A stretch of DNA of 51,776 nt from positions 1-51,776 of the forward strand of contig NZ_JAOCDM010000029.1 in assembly GCF_029840925.1 (NCBI RefSeq). Reading direction: 5' to 3'. The first letter of the stretch is position 1. The number at the start of each line of letters is the position of its first letter. The notes beneath the pieces were generated by a model that saw only the letters and a list, made by a program, of their open reading frames with translations, was not told where the DNA came from and did no database searches. The translations under genes were made by a program, and so were the position numbers. Of this stretch, positions 34,900 to 43,811 are shown one piece after another. The DNA comes from Pseudomonas sp. GD03858. GTDB taxonomy: Bacteria; Pseudomonadota; Gammaproteobacteria; Pseudomonadales; Pseudomonadaceae.

Positions 34900-35055
34900 G
34901 CCTAGAATTCTTGGCAAAAACACTAAAATGTGCACTCAACGCCTAGAAAACTAGCCTTTATCAAGTAGTGGATTTTTCTTTCAAGCGCACTATACAAAGC
35001 CTAGAATCCTAGGCATGCAGGTCAATAACGGCGTTTTAAGCATAGGATCCCAGGC
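34900..35055. promoter_or_regulatory. Four-site palindromic operator array before hipB
   Basis: Four related 16-bp palindromes occur at 34900-34915 (GCCTAGAATTCTTGGC), 34941-34956 (GCCTAGAAAACTAGCC), 34999-35014 (GCCTAGAATCCTAGGC, perfect) and 35040-35055 (GCATAGGATCCCAGGC). Start-to-start spacings are 41, 58 and 41 bp. The last ends 3 bp before the hipB ATG. A -10-like TATACA (34991) touches site 3. Autorepression by HipB, with looping, is the simplest reading. Confidence 0.8.
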
Positions 35056-35058
35056 GTT

Positions 35059-35451
35059 ATGAAAGCCATATCAATGACTGACGACGCTATCGCCAACGAG
35101 ATCGGCCAACGCATTGAGGCTATCCGCCTGAAGCGTAATATTGGCCAGGACATCGTCGCCCATGAAGCCGGGATTTCCCGGGAGACCTACCGCAAGCTAA
35201 CGGCAGGCAAAGGCACCCTGGTGAACGTGATTGCCGTCCTGAGGGTGCTGGGAGAGCTTGATCGTCTCGCCTCACTCATCGAGGACGTCAGGACCAGCCC
35301 CGTGCAACTGGCAAAAATGCAGGGCAAACAGCGGATGCGGGCGACCGTCACACGGGCTACACCGCCGGCGCCTGAACACGGAATCAGGACGCCTATCGGC
35401 AAGCCCACGCTCATTGGTGGCCCGAAACCCGACAAGGATGACAGCTGGTGA
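35059..35451 (+). CDS. hipB: HipB-type antitoxin (XRE helix-turn-helix)
   Basis: A 130-residue DNA-binding protein whose N-terminal half (about 8-72) is a Cro/C1-type helix-turn-helix: IGQRIEAIRLKRNIGQDIVAHEAGISRETYRKLTAGKG. The C-terminal half (about 85-130) is basic, low in structure and ends PKPDKDDSW; a tail of this kind often contacts the toxin. Its stop overlaps the hipA start by 4 bp. ATG 35059 is adjacent to an operator copy; a second ATG five codons on (MTDDAIANEIG) is an alternative start. It probably represses its own operon through the four sites upstream. Confidence 0.85.
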   Translation: MKAISMTDDAIANEIGQRIEAIRLKRNIGQDIVAHEAGISRETYRKLTAGKGTLVNVIAVLRVLGELDRLASLIEDVRTSPVQLAKMQGKQRMRATVTRATPPAPEHGIRTPIGKPTLIGGPKPDKDDSW

Positions 35452-36752
35452 TTGCACGGATCTATCTCTGGGATGTTTATGTAGGCGCGCTCAACTGGAA
35501 CACGCAGACCCAGATCGGAGAGTTCGAATACACCCCCGAGTTCGTCAGGACGGGCCTTGAGATCTCGCCGGTCCATATGCCCTTGCGCCAGGACTACACC
35601 TACGTGTTCCAGGGGCTCGACCGCGAAACCTTCAAGGGTCTGCCCTCGATCCTCGCCGACTCGCTGCCCGATGATTTCGGCAACGCGCTGATCGATGCCT
35701 GGCTGGCCCAGCAGGGGCGTGACAAGGCAACGTTTACCCCGGTCGAGCGCCTGCTGTACCAGGGTAAGCGCGGTATGGGCGCCCTGGAATATCGTCCGGC
35801 GATGGCCACCGAGCGGGACAAGGGGGAGAGCATCCATATCGATGCCCTGGTGCGCCTGGCCAGCGAGGTGTTGTCCGAACGCGAATCGATCGCCGAGCGC
35901 CTGGATGCCAAGGACCCGTCGCTGGACGACAGTGCCCTGCAGCACCTCATCCAGATCGGTACCAGCGCGGGCGGCGCCCGGGCCAAGGCGGTGATCGCCA
36001 TGAATGCCGAAGGCGAGATCCGTTCGGGCCAGGTCACCGCACCACCGGGCTTCGAATACTGGCTGCTCAAGTTCGACGTGGCCAAGGATTCGACCGTGCT
36101 GGCTGATTCGCAAGGCTACGGGCGCATCGAGTACGCCTACCACCTCATGGCCAAGGCGGCCGGCATCACCATGACCGAGTGCCGATTGCTGGAGGAAGGT
36201 GGACGCGCTCACTTCATGACCCGGCGCTTCGACCGCACGACCGAAGGTGAAAAGATCCACGTGGCGACCTTGTGCGCACTCGACCACGCCGACTTCCGCA
36301 AGCCTGGCCAATACGCCTATGCCGAGGCCTTCGGGGTGATGCGCGCACTGCGGATTTCCCGCGACGGCGCCGAACAGTTCTACCGCCGCATGGTCTTCAA
36401 CCTGGTGGCACGCAACCAGGACGACCACACCAAGAATACGGCCTTCATGATGGACACCGACGGTACCTGGTACCTGACGCCGGCGTATGACGTGTCCTAT
36501 TCCTACCTGCCTGGCAGCTTCTGGGTCGATAGCCACCAGATGACCGTGAACGGCAAGCGCGACGACTTCACCCTCGACGATCTGTTGAGCGTGGCCAGCC
36601 AGGTTCGCGGCATGAACGCACGACAGATCATCAAGGAAGTCTGTGAAGCCGTCGCACAATGGCCGCAGTTTGCTAGAGCGGCTGGTGTGCCCGCCGCCGC
36701 AAGCAAGCGAATCGGCGAGGTTCACCGCCTCTACCTTGGAGAGAGTCTGTGA
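35448..36752 (+). CDS. hipA: HipA-family serine/threonine kinase toxin
   Basis: A 434-residue HipA-like kinase starting at GTG 35448. The N-terminal subdomain (about 1-110) precedes the kinase core; GTSAGGARAKAVIAMN is the P-loop-like activation segment. The catalytic loop NQDDHTKN provides D325, H327 and N330, and the metal-binding D348 is in TPAYDVSYS. All the catalytic residues are therefore present. HipA proteins phosphorylate aminoacyl-tRNA synthetases (GltX in E. coli) and cause growth arrest; the target here is unknown. It overlaps hipB, forming a two-gene operon. Confidence 0.88.
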   Translation: MIARIYLWDVYVGALNWNTQTQIGEFEYTPEFVRTGLEISPVHMPLRQDYTYVFQGLDRETFKGLPSILADSLPDDFGNALIDAWLAQQGRDKATFTPVERLLYQGKRGMGALEYRPAMATERDKGESIHIDALVRLASEVLSERESIAERLDAKDPSLDDSALQHLIQIGTSAGGARAKAVIAMNAEGEIRSGQVTAPPGFEYWLLKFDVAKDSTVLADSQGYGRIEYAYHLMAKAAGITMTECRLLEEGGRAHFMTRRFDRTTEGEKIHVATLCALDHADFRKPGQYAYAEAFGVMRALRISRDGAEQFYRRMVFNLVARNQDDHTKNTAFMMDTDGTWYLTPAYDVSYSYLPGSFWVDSHQMTVNGKRDDFTLDDLLSVASQVRGMNARQIIKEVCEAVAQWPQFARAAGVPAAASKRIGEVHRLYLGESL

Positions 36753-36795
36753 GCGGAGATCGTCAACGATCCCCTTAATACACGAAGAAGGTAGG

Positions 36796-36865
36796 CTCGC
36801 CCACGCCACAAATCGGCATCTAAAGTGCCAGACAGGAAATCCTGTCGAACGTGGTCATGGGCGAG
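36796..36865. repeat. Three-stem inverted-repeat element downstream of hipA
   Basis: An outer stem CTCGCCCA/TGGGCGAG with CCAC/GTGG just inside encloses two hairpins: GGCA-TCTAAAG-TGCC (36815-36829) and GACAGGA-AA-TCCTGTC (36831-36846). The 70 nt would fold as a compact three-way junction. No T-run follows, so it is not a simple terminator. It does not have tRNA anticodon or T-loop features. The rest of the 36753-37040 interval shows nothing else I can support. Confidence 0.6.
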
Positions 36866-37040
36866 TTAATGGTTGAGCGTAGCGCGGAATTACAACGCTG
36901 CAAACGCAGGCCCCATTGCCGCCCCTCGATACCCGCCAGAGCTGTATTGAAAAACCCAGCCCCCCTGTATCTATTGCAGTCTCTTCCTTCCCTCCACCAT
37001 CCCTTCCACACTCCTCTGGATGGCTGAAGGAACCCGCATC

Positions 37041-38471
37041 ATGGCTGCCCTGCTGCTGCAAATGTCTCCCATAGGCCTAGTGATCGCCCTGATCCTGCTG
37101 CTGCGCCGCCCGCCCGTGCAGGCCGCGCTGGCCGGCGTGGCCGGTGTCCTGCTGCTGTGGGGCCTGGGCGCCGCGCAGCCGCTGTCGGCGGCGGTATCCG
37201 GCGCCATTGTGCAAGACACGCTGATCCTGTTCCTCAGCACCGCCTGCGTGATCATTCCGGGGCTGGCCTTCGTCATCCTGGTCGAACGCGCCAACGCACC
37301 GCAGGCGATCGGTGCCTGGGTGCGGGAGCTGGGCTGGACGCCGCCGATGCAGGTGATCTTCATCGTGCTGGGCCTGGCGCCGCTGCTTGAGGCCATGACC
37401 GGGTTCGGCGTATCGCTGATCGCCACGGTGCCGCTGCTGATGGGGCTGTTTTCGCGTCAGGTCGGCATGAAGATGGCGCTGGCCGGCATGGTGGTGATGC
37501 CTTGGGGCACGCTTGGGCTGGCCACGGTGATCGGCGCGCTGCTGGCCCATGTGCCGGCGCAGGAGCTGGGCAGCCACTCGGCACTGGTCAGCGCCCCGGT
37601 GTTCCTCGGCCTGGCCGCCGTGGCGCTGACGTTGGCGCGGGTTCGCGGCGTAAGGGCGTGGCTGGGGCTGGCACTGGTCTCGCTGCTGTTCAGTGCGGTG
37701 CTGTATGTGATCAATCGCTGGATCGGCCCGGAAGCCGCTGGCGTACTGGCCGGGCTGACAGTGGTCTGCGTCGGGCTGGGGCTCTCCTGGGCGCGACGCG
37801 GGGCGCTGGGGCGCTGGCCGCAGGCGGCGTGGCCGTACCTGGCCCTGCTGGCGGTGATCATCGTCTCGCGGGGGCTGTTCCTGCTGTCGGGATGGGACGG
37901 GTTGTGGGTGGTGCATGGCACCAATGTGTCGTGGAAGCCGCTGGCTTCGCCGGGGCTGGCCTTGCTGCTGGTGGTGCTGATGATGGTCGCCCGCCAGGGC
38001 GCAGGCTTCCCGTGGCAGGCGCTGGTCAAGCGGGCGCGGTTCCCGGTGGCGACGATCTTCCTGTTTCTGCTGCTCTCCCAGGTGATGGTCAAGGCCGGTT
38101 TCCTGGTCGAGGCGCAACGAGCACTGCAAGCATTGTCGGGTGTATCGCTGGCGTCGACGGTGTCGCTGCTGGCGGGGCTGGCCGGTTACGTCACCGGCTC
38201 CAATGTCGGCGGCACCACGCTGGTGATGCCGTCCATCGCCGCGTTGTCCAGCGTCCACGGCCCTTGGCTGGCGGCCATGGCCAACAGCGCCGCAGGACAT
38301 GGCGCGCTGGGCTCGTTGTCGATCCTGTCGCTGATCATCGGGCTGGCTGGAGCCAACCGCGAGGAAGAGCACGGGCTGATCCGCTTCGGCTTTGCCCTGG
38401 TGCTGCTGAACATCGTCATCGTGGCTGCAACGGGCACGGTTTTGCTCTACCTTTGCGCAGCCCCCGCCTGA
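37041..38471 (+). CDS. L-lactate permease (LctP)-family transporter
   Basis: A 476-residue membrane protein with about 12-13 hydrophobic segments. The start at 37041 (MAALLLQMSPIGL) is better placed after GAAGGAA than the ATG seven codons earlier. Family marks are PLLEAMTGFGVSLIATVPLL, VMPWGTLGLATVIGALL, GSNVGGTTLVMPSIAALSS and the C-terminal segment HGLIRFGFALVLLNI. LctP-type carriers take up lactate or glycolate; this one is about 80 residues shorter than LctP itself, so its substrate is uncertain. Only 17 bp separate it from the next gene, a likely co-transcribed regulator. Confidence 0.82.
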   Translation: MAALLLQMSPIGLVIALILLLRRPPVQAALAGVAGVLLLWGLGAAQPLSAAVSGAIVQDTLILFLSTACVIIPGLAFVILVERANAPQAIGAWVRELGWTPPMQVIFIVLGLAPLLEAMTGFGVSLIATVPLLMGLFSRQVGMKMALAGMVVMPWGTLGLATVIGALLAHVPAQELGSHSALVSAPVFLGLAAVALTLARVRGVRAWLGLALVSLLFSAVLYVINRWIGPEAAGVLAGLTVVCVGLGLSWARRGALGRWPQAAWPYLALLAVIIVSRGLFLLSGWDGLWVVHGTNVSWKPLASPGLALLLVVLMMVARQGAGFPWQALVKRARFPVATIFLFLLLSQVMVKAGFLVEAQRALQALSGVSLASTVSLLAGLAGYVTGSNVGGTTLVMPSIAALSSVHGPWLAAMANSAAGHGALGSLSILSLIIGLAGANREEEHGLIRFGFALVLLNIVIVAATGTVLLYLCAAPA

Positions 38472-38488
38472 CACCACACAAGGCCGCC

Positions 38489-39907
38489 ATGGACCGCAAC
38501 CCCAAGCCCGACAAACGCTGGCACACCGTCAACGCCTGGCTGCTGCGCCAGATCGACAGCGGCGAATGGCCCAGCGGCACACAGCTACCCTCGGTACGCG
38601 AGCTGGCGCGGCTGTTCGACAGCAGCATCGCCACCGTGCAACGGGCCCTGGCGGAGCTGGAGGCCAATGCCTATGTGCAGGCCACGCCGCGGATCGGCTA
38701 TTTCGTCGCCAAGGGCGCGGCCCAGGTGCAGGGATTCGACCTGGCCAGTGTCACCGTCAACGTCAACCACGCGGTGGTCGCCATGCTCGCCCAGGCGACC
38801 AGCACCACCGCGCTGTCATTGAGCTCGGCGGTGCTGCACGACGAGCTCACGCCCCATGTGCTGCTGAACAAGTGCCTGGCGACGCTGGCCGCCAAGGCCG
38901 ACCAGCCATTGGCTGGCCTGATCGCCCCGCCGGGCCTGGCCTCGCTGCGCCGGCGCATCGCCGGGCTGATGCTGCAACGCGGCGTTGCCTGCGGCCCGGA
39001 CGAAGTCCTGGTGACCTCCGGCGACACCATCGCCCTCGAACTGGCCCTCGAAGCCGTCGCCCGGCCAGGCGCCACGGTGGCCATCGAAACGCCTACCTAC
39101 TACGGCATCCTGCAGGCCATCGAACGCCTGGGCATGCGCGCCCTGCCCATCCGTACCCACGCCGACAGCGGCATGGACCTCGAACACCTGGAGTGGGCCC
39201 TCAAGCGCGGCAAGGTCGATGTGGTGTTCCTCAACCCGACGCTGCAGAACCCACGGGGCTTCATCATGCCCGACGCGGCGCGGGCACGGCTGTCACAGCT
39301 GGCGCAGGCGGCGGATGTGCCGATCATCGAGGACGATATCTTCTTCGACCTGGCGGACGAGGCGCAGCGGCCCAAGGCGATCAAGCACTACGACACGACC
39401 GGGCAGACAATCTATTGCTCGTCGTTCTCCAAGACCGTGGCGCCGGGGTACCGGGTGGGCTGGTGCGTGGCGGGGCGGTATCGGGATGCGATCCTGGCCC
39501 AGCTGTTTTCGCGCAACCTGGCAGTGTCGAGCCTGGCCCAGCGGGTGCTGGATGAGTTTATCGGCCGGGGGTACATGGAGGAGCACTGCGCGAAGCTGCG
39601 TGGGCGACTGGCGGCGCAGGCCGAGGTAATGGAGGCGCTGGTGCGCTCGGCGTTTCCGCTGGGAACACGGTACGTGGCGCCGCAGGGCGGGTTTATCCAT
39701 TGGATCGAATTGCCGGAAGGGACGGACATGGTGGCGCTGCAGCGGCTTGCCGCAGAGCGTGGCTGCAATGTCGGCGCCAGCGGGATGTTCTTTGCCGATG
39801 GGGAATGTGGCACTGGGTTGCGGGTGTGTCTGGGCCGGGTGATAACGCCGGAGGTGATGGGCGGGTTGAGGGTGCTGGCGGAGTGTGCGGCGCTTTCGAG
39901 GTCTTGA
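38489..39907 (+). CDS. GntR/MocR-type regulator with aminotransferase-like domain
   Basis: A 472-residue protein beginning MDRNPKPDKRWHTVNAWL. The N-terminal GntR winged helix (about 8-78) has LPSVRELARLFDSSIATVQRALAELE; the C-terminal part is a class I aminotransferase fold with the PLP lysine K315 in YCSSFSKTVAPGYRVGW and IIEDDIFFDLA. The nearest relatives are PLP-dependent GntR regulators of the MocR group, but its spacer and the DTTGQTIY segment are also like amine-transaminase-type members. It likely regulates the upstream permease, which it follows on the same strand. Confidence 0.88.
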   Translation: MDRNPKPDKRWHTVNAWLLRQIDSGEWPSGTQLPSVRELARLFDSSIATVQRALAELEANAYVQATPRIGYFVAKGAAQVQGFDLASVTVNVNHAVVAMLAQATSTTALSLSSAVLHDELTPHVLLNKCLATLAAKADQPLAGLIAPPGLASLRRRIAGLMLQRGVACGPDEVLVTSGDTIALELALEAVARPGATVAIETPTYYGILQAIERLGMRALPIRTHADSGMDLEHLEWALKRGKVDVVFLNPTLQNPRGFIMPDAARARLSQLAQAADVPIIEDDIFFDLADEAQRPKAIKHYDTTGQTIYCSSFSKTVAPGYRVGWCVAGRYRDAILAQLFSRNLAVSSLAQRVLDEFIGRGYMEEHCAKLRGRLAAQAEVMEALVRSAFPLGTRYVAPQGGFIHWIELPEGTDMVALQRLAAERGCNVGASGMFFADGECGTGLRVCLGRVITPEVMGGLRVLAECAALSRS

Positions 39908-39924
39908 TTGCGTTTAAGGTACTT

Positions 39925-40028
39925 GGGGGCGCTTTGCGCCCCTTTCGCGACACCAGGCCGCTCCTACAGGGGGGTGCGGTCGCCTGTAGGAGCGGCCTTG
40001 TGTCGCGAAAGGGCTGCGCAGCAGCCCC
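39925..40028. repeat. REP inverted pair (family 1)
   Basis: GGGGGCGCTTTGCGCCCC and TTTCGCGACACCAGGCCGCTC on the left, GAGCGGCCTTGTGTCGCGAAA with GCAGCCCC on the right, between two convergent regulator genes. Confidence 0.92.
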
Positions 40029-40039
40029 AGGGTCCGGAA

Positions 40040-40939
40040 TCAAGCCAGATGTGCCTGGCTGCGCAAATGCTCGGCCAGCATATCGATAAAGGTCCGCACC
40101 TTGGTCGAGCCATATTTGCTCTCCCGATGCAGGATATGGATCGGCCACGGCGCTTCCTCGTACTCGGCCAGGATCACCTGCAAGCGCCCGGCCGCCACTT
40201 CGTCCGCCACCTGGTACGACAGCAGCCGTGCAATCCCGAGCCCGGCGCTGGCCGCGGCAATGGCGGCGTCGTTGCTGGTCACGGTCAGGCGCGGCTTCAT
40301 GCGGATCAGCGTCGGGTCGTCGATGGCGCCGAAGCGCCAGTCCGTGCGTGGCGACAGGGTCCCGGCGGCGATGACTTCGTGCTTCTGCAATTCAGAGGGA
40401 TGGCGCGGCGTGCCGTGGCGTTCGAGGTACTCGGGCGAGGCGCACAGCAACCGGCGCATCCTGCCCACGCGCAACGCCTTGAGGCCCGAATCGGGCAACT
40501 GGCCGATGCGCACCGCCACGTCCATGCCCTCCTCCACCAGGTTCACCACGCGGTCGAGAAAGTACGCCGACACATCCACCTCGGGGTACTGCTGCAGGTA
40601 ACGGACGATGCACGGCATGACGAACTTCTTGCCGAACAGGATCGGCGCGGTCACCGCCAGGTCGCCCTTGGGCGCGGCGTTGATGCCGGCGGCGGCTTCG
40701 TTGGCCTCGACGATGCTGGCGAGGATGTGCCGGGTGTCCTCCAGGTAGCGCCCGCCGGCCTCGGTCAGGCGCACGCTGCGGGTGGTGCGCAGCAGCAGCT
40801 TGACCCCGAGCTGTTCCTCCAGGGCGCTAACGGCGCGGGTCACCGCCGCCGGCGAGATGGCCAGGCGGCGGGCGGCGGCGGCGAAGCTTTCCAGCTCGCC
40901 CACGGCCACGAACACTTTCATCAGGTGGATCTGGTCCAT
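40040..40939 (-). CDS. LysR-family transcriptional regulator
   Basis: A 299-residue LysR regulator from ATG 40939 (MDQIHLMKVFVAVGE). The N-terminal winged helix (about 1-60) includes SFAAAARRLAISPAAVTRAVSALEEQLG and LLLRTTRSVRLTEAG; the remaining part is the periplasmic-binding-protein-like effector domain (PKGDLAVTAPILFGKKFVMP). It follows the fusion oxidoreductase by 46 bp on the same strand, so it may be in that operon rather than divergent, which is less usual for this family. The effector is unknown. Confidence 0.92.
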   Translation of the reverse strand: MDQIHLMKVFVAVGELESFAAAARRLAISPAAVTRAVSALEEQLGVKLLLRTTRSVRLTEAGGRYLEDTRHILASIVEANEAAAGINAAPKGDLAVTAPILFGKKFVMPCIVRYLQQYPEVDVSAYFLDRVVNLVEEGMDVAVRIGQLPDSGLKALRVGRMRRLLCASPEYLERHGTPRHPSELQKHEVIAAGTLSPRTDWRFGAIDDPTLIRMKPRLTVTSNDAAIAAASAGLGIARLLSYQVADEVAAGRLQVILAEYEEAPWPIHILHRESKYGSTKVRTFIDMLAEHLRSQAHLA

Positions 40940-40985
40940 GCCGCGCCCCACGCGTTGTCGTAGGGCGATTATCGCCGTGGTCACG

Positions 40986-43001
40986 CTAGAGCTCCAGTAC
41001 CAGGGGCTGCACGCCGTCCTCGGCCTGGGCGGGGATGGCGCAGCAGATCAGCACGCTGCCGGGCTCGGGCAATTCGGCGGGCGGGTTCGGGTAGTGGACC
41101 TGGCCGCTGACCAGTTTGGTCTTGCAGGTACCGCAGGAGCCTCCTCGGCAACTGAAGTCCGGCGACAGGCCACGGCTTTCCGCCAGTTCCAGCAGCGTGC
41201 CGCTGTCCGGCGCCCAACGCGCTTCCTTGGCGGAGCTGGCGAAGTACACCGGCACCGGTTCGCTGGCGGGCGGGGGCTGCTGCAGCGTCGGCTGGTTGTC
41301 GTCGGTGTGGCGGCGCAGGGTCGAGGGGCCGAAGGCTTCGGCATGGATGCGGGCGTCGGGCACATGTACGCCGCGCAGGCCTTCGTACAGGTCCTGGGTG
41401 AAGCTGGCCGGGCCGCAGAGGTAGAAATCGTAGTCGTCCAATGCCAGCGTGGCCTTGATCTGCTCGATGCCCAGACGACTGGCGAATTGGTAGTCATGCT
41501 CCAGCACGGCCTGGGGTTCGGGCTGGCTCAGGGCACGATGGATGCTCAGCAAGCCATTGGCGTTTTGCTGGAGCGCAGCAAGCTCCTGCTGGAACGGCAG
41601 GTCGCCCAGTGTGCGCCCGCCATGGAACAGGTAGATGCGTCGCCCCTGCACTTTCGCCAGCTGCTCGCGGAGCATGGCGATCAACGGGGTGATGCCGACG
41701 CCCGCACCGATCAGCACAAGGGGCCGGTCGCTCTGCTGATCCAGGGTGAAGCTGCCCATGGGCTGGCGCACCTCCAGACGATCGCCGACCTTCACCTGTT
41801 GGTGCAGATAGCGTGACGCCGGCCCCTGTGCCTTGACGCTGATGCGCAGGAAGCCATCGGACGGCGCGCTGGACAGGCTGTAGGTACGGATCAGCGGCGC
41901 CTCCCCATCGATACGCAAACGCACGGGAATATGTTGACCAGGGGCGAAGGCCACCGCGGCGCCATCCTCGGGTTGCAGATGGAACGAGCGGATATCGCGA
42001 CTCTCCTGTTCTATGTGCAGGACCCGCCAGGTCAGCCATTGGTGCTGCCGTTCGCGCTGTTGCAGGCGCTGCTCGGCTTCGCGCCAGGTGCCGGTCATCA
42101 GGCTGGTGGGTGCGTATTCCTGGAAGGCCCAGCGCAGCGACACGGCAGCCCGGCGCAGCACCACCTGCTCGATCTCCAGGGTCCAGATCCGCTCGGCGCC
42201 TTCGAAGGCGCTGATCAGCGGGCTGTCGAGAATCACCTCGGTACGCCCGGAAACCTGCAGCACATCGCCCTTGGTGAAGTCGACGAACAGCAGGCCGGCG
42301 ACCGGGTTGACCAGCAGATTACCGAGGGTATTGAAATGCAGGTTGCCGGCATAGTCGGGAATGGTCAGGCGATTGCCCTCGACCCTGACGAAACCAGGCC
42401 GGCCACCGCGATGGGACACGTCCACCGAACGCTGGCCAGCGTCCTGATCGACGTAGCTGGCGACAAAGAAGGTGTCGGCGTTTTCGATCATCGCGCGGGT
42501 TGCGGCATCGAGCGCCGCTGAATCCCGGCGCTTCTGCGGCGGCTCGTCGACGCGGGTGTACTCGCGCAGCTGGATGTACTGCGGGCAGTTGCCGAACGAT
42601 TGCTCGACCACCACCTCCAGCTGGCCGGCGCTGGCCCTGCGGATCAGGCCATTGAGGCGATTGCGCCGTCGCGTGTGCAGCTCGATCCCCAGCAGGCCGA
42701 TGGCGCCACCCGCCACCAGGCCGGGCGTGGCCGGATCGTCGCTGGCGAGGTCGGTCCCGATCAACAGCTGCCGTGGATCGGGCGAGCTGACGAAGCCTTC
42801 CGGGCCTTCGAGCAGCGTCGCCCAGGGTTTGCCTGCGGCGTCCACGGCACCGGCCACCATGAACGGCAGCTGCTGATAGAACGTGCGATGCTGGTCGGGC
42901 ATGTAGTCACGAATGACCTTTTGCCCGAACACCTCCATGCGCTCTGCAACACCGACGTGCTCCTGCAGCCGTTTTTCACCTGCATGCCAGGGCGATTGCA
43001 T
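40986..43001 (-). CDS. Split-barrel/FNR/2Fe-2S fusion oxidoreductase
   Basis: A 671-residue multidomain flavoprotein. Residues about 40-330 contain two pyridoxamine-phosphate-oxidase-like split-barrel segments (PFMVAGAVDAAGKPWATLLEG and ADTFFVASYVDQDAGQRSVDVS). Residues about 340-570 are a ferredoxin-NADP-reductase module with the FAD motif IRTYSLSSAP and NAD site LIGAGVGITPLIAML. The C-terminal plant-type ferredoxin has C618, C623, C626 and C653/C654 (SCRGGSCGTC ... ICCAIP). Electrons should flow from NAD(P)H through FAD to the cluster, or to a substrate or flavin at the split barrels. GAGGAAT lies before the ATG. The substrate is unknown. Confidence 0.86.
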   Translation of the reverse strand: MQSPWHAGEKRLQEHVGVAERMEVFGQKVIRDYMPDQHRTFYQQLPFMVAGAVDAAGKPWATLLEGPEGFVSSPDPRQLLIGTDLASDDPATPGLVAGGAIGLLGIELHTRRRNRLNGLIRRASAGQLEVVVEQSFGNCPQYIQLREYTRVDEPPQKRRDSAALDAATRAMIENADTFFVASYVDQDAGQRSVDVSHRGGRPGFVRVEGNRLTIPDYAGNLHFNTLGNLLVNPVAGLLFVDFTKGDVLQVSGRTEVILDSPLISAFEGAERIWTLEIEQVVLRRAAVSLRWAFQEYAPTSLMTGTWREAEQRLQQRERQHQWLTWRVLHIEQESRDIRSFHLQPEDGAAVAFAPGQHIPVRLRIDGEAPLIRTYSLSSAPSDGFLRISVKAQGPASRYLHQQVKVGDRLEVRQPMGSFTLDQQSDRPLVLIGAGVGITPLIAMLREQLAKVQGRRIYLFHGGRTLGDLPFQQELAALQQNANGLLSIHRALSQPEPQAVLEHDYQFASRLGIEQIKATLALDDYDFYLCGPASFTQDLYEGLRGVHVPDARIHAEAFGPSTLRRHTDDNQPTLQQPPPASEPVPVYFASSAKEARWAPDSGTLLELAESRGLSPDFSCRGGSCGTCKTKLVSGQVHYPNPPAELPEPGSVLICCAIPAQAEDGVQPLVLEL

Positions 43002-43019
43002 GGCGGCATTCCTCGGGAC

Positions 43020-43649
43020 TCAGAGGGTGGTCTGCAAACCGATGATCGTACGTGGCATCGGCACGAAGCCCGGCAGCGCCTCGACCCGGGCCAGCCAGGC
43101 GCGCACGTTGGGGTACGGCTCCAGCGACACGTTGCCTTCCGGGGCGTGGGCGATGTACGAGTAGTTGGCGATATCGGCGATGGTCGCCTGGTCACCGACC
43201 AGGAACGGGCCCTTGGCCAGTTCGGCGTCGATCACCTTGAGCAGGGTGTGGGCGCGGCCGATGACTTCATCGGTGTTGAACGAGGCGCCGAACACCGTCA
43301 CCAGGCGTGCCGCCGCCGGGCCGAAGGCCAGGGGACCCGCCGCCACCGACAGCCAGCGCTGCACTCGGGCGGCACCGACCGGATCCGCAGGCAACCAGCG
43401 CTCACCGCCGTAGGCCTTGGCCAGGTAGACCAGGATGGCGTTGGAATCGGCGATGATGATGCCGTTGTCATCGATCACCGGCACCTGGCCGAAGGGGTTG
43501 ATGGCGAGAAATTCTGGCTGCTTGTGTTCGCCCTTGGCCAGGTCGACGAAGACCAGTTCGGTGGGCAGTTCGAGCAGCGACAGCATCAGCTCGATGCGGT
43601 GGGCGTGGCCGGACTTGGGGAAGTTGTACAGCTTGATCGGGCTTGGCAT
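43020..43649 (-). CDS. Glutathione S-transferase family protein
   Basis: A 209-residue cytoplasmic GST. The N-terminal thioredoxin-like domain has [22 protein letters not shown], with the S at about residue 13 as the likely catalytic serine or glycine-rich site, and the cis-proline segment [11 protein letters not shown] with glutathione-contact [12 protein letters not shown]. The C-terminal helical domain contains [20 protein letters not shown]. It is 18 bp upstream of the fusion oxidoreductase and probably co-transcribed, which hints at a shared detoxification or redox substrate. Confidence 0.9.
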   Translation of the reverse strand: MPSPIKLYNFPKSGHAHRIELMLSLLELPTELVFVDLAKGEHKQPEFLAINPFGQVPVIDDNGIIIADSNAILVYLAKAYGGERWLPADPVGAARVQRWLSVAAGPLAFGPAAARLVTVFGASFNTDEVIGRAHTLLKVIDAELAKGPFLVGDQATIADIANYSYIAHAPEGNVSLEPYPNVRAWLARVEALPGFVPMPRTIIGLQTTL

Positions 43650-43770
43650 GTGCGGGGCTCCGGATCAGCGCCGGGAGTGGCGCTGCTGGAGGACATGCTG
43701 CACTGGATCGCCCGACAGCAGAATCAGTGCCGGGAGCAATCCAGTATTTCGTCAGATGGAATAATCATAC

Positions 43771-43794
43771 TCGCGGGGCAGGCCCGTTCCCACG
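43771..43794. repeat. Single REP unit (family 2)
   Basis: CGCGGGGCAGGCCCGTTCCC is a diverged single copy between the GST and YecA-family genes. Confidence 0.6.
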
Positions 43795-43811
43795 CGCTCG
43801 CGATGGCGATC

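Noticed and set aside
33296..34939. 547-residue minus-strand frame opposite the MocR gene
   Set aside because: Shadow frame without start signal or domain features.
36796..36865. Degenerate tRNA gene
   Set aside because: Three stems are present but there is no T-loop GTTCRA, no proper anticodon loop and no acceptor-length match.
37502..38488. Long N-terminal extension of the second GntR/MocR protein
   Set aside because: It lies entirely over the permease gene in another frame; the real start is ATG 38489, where the GntR domain begins.
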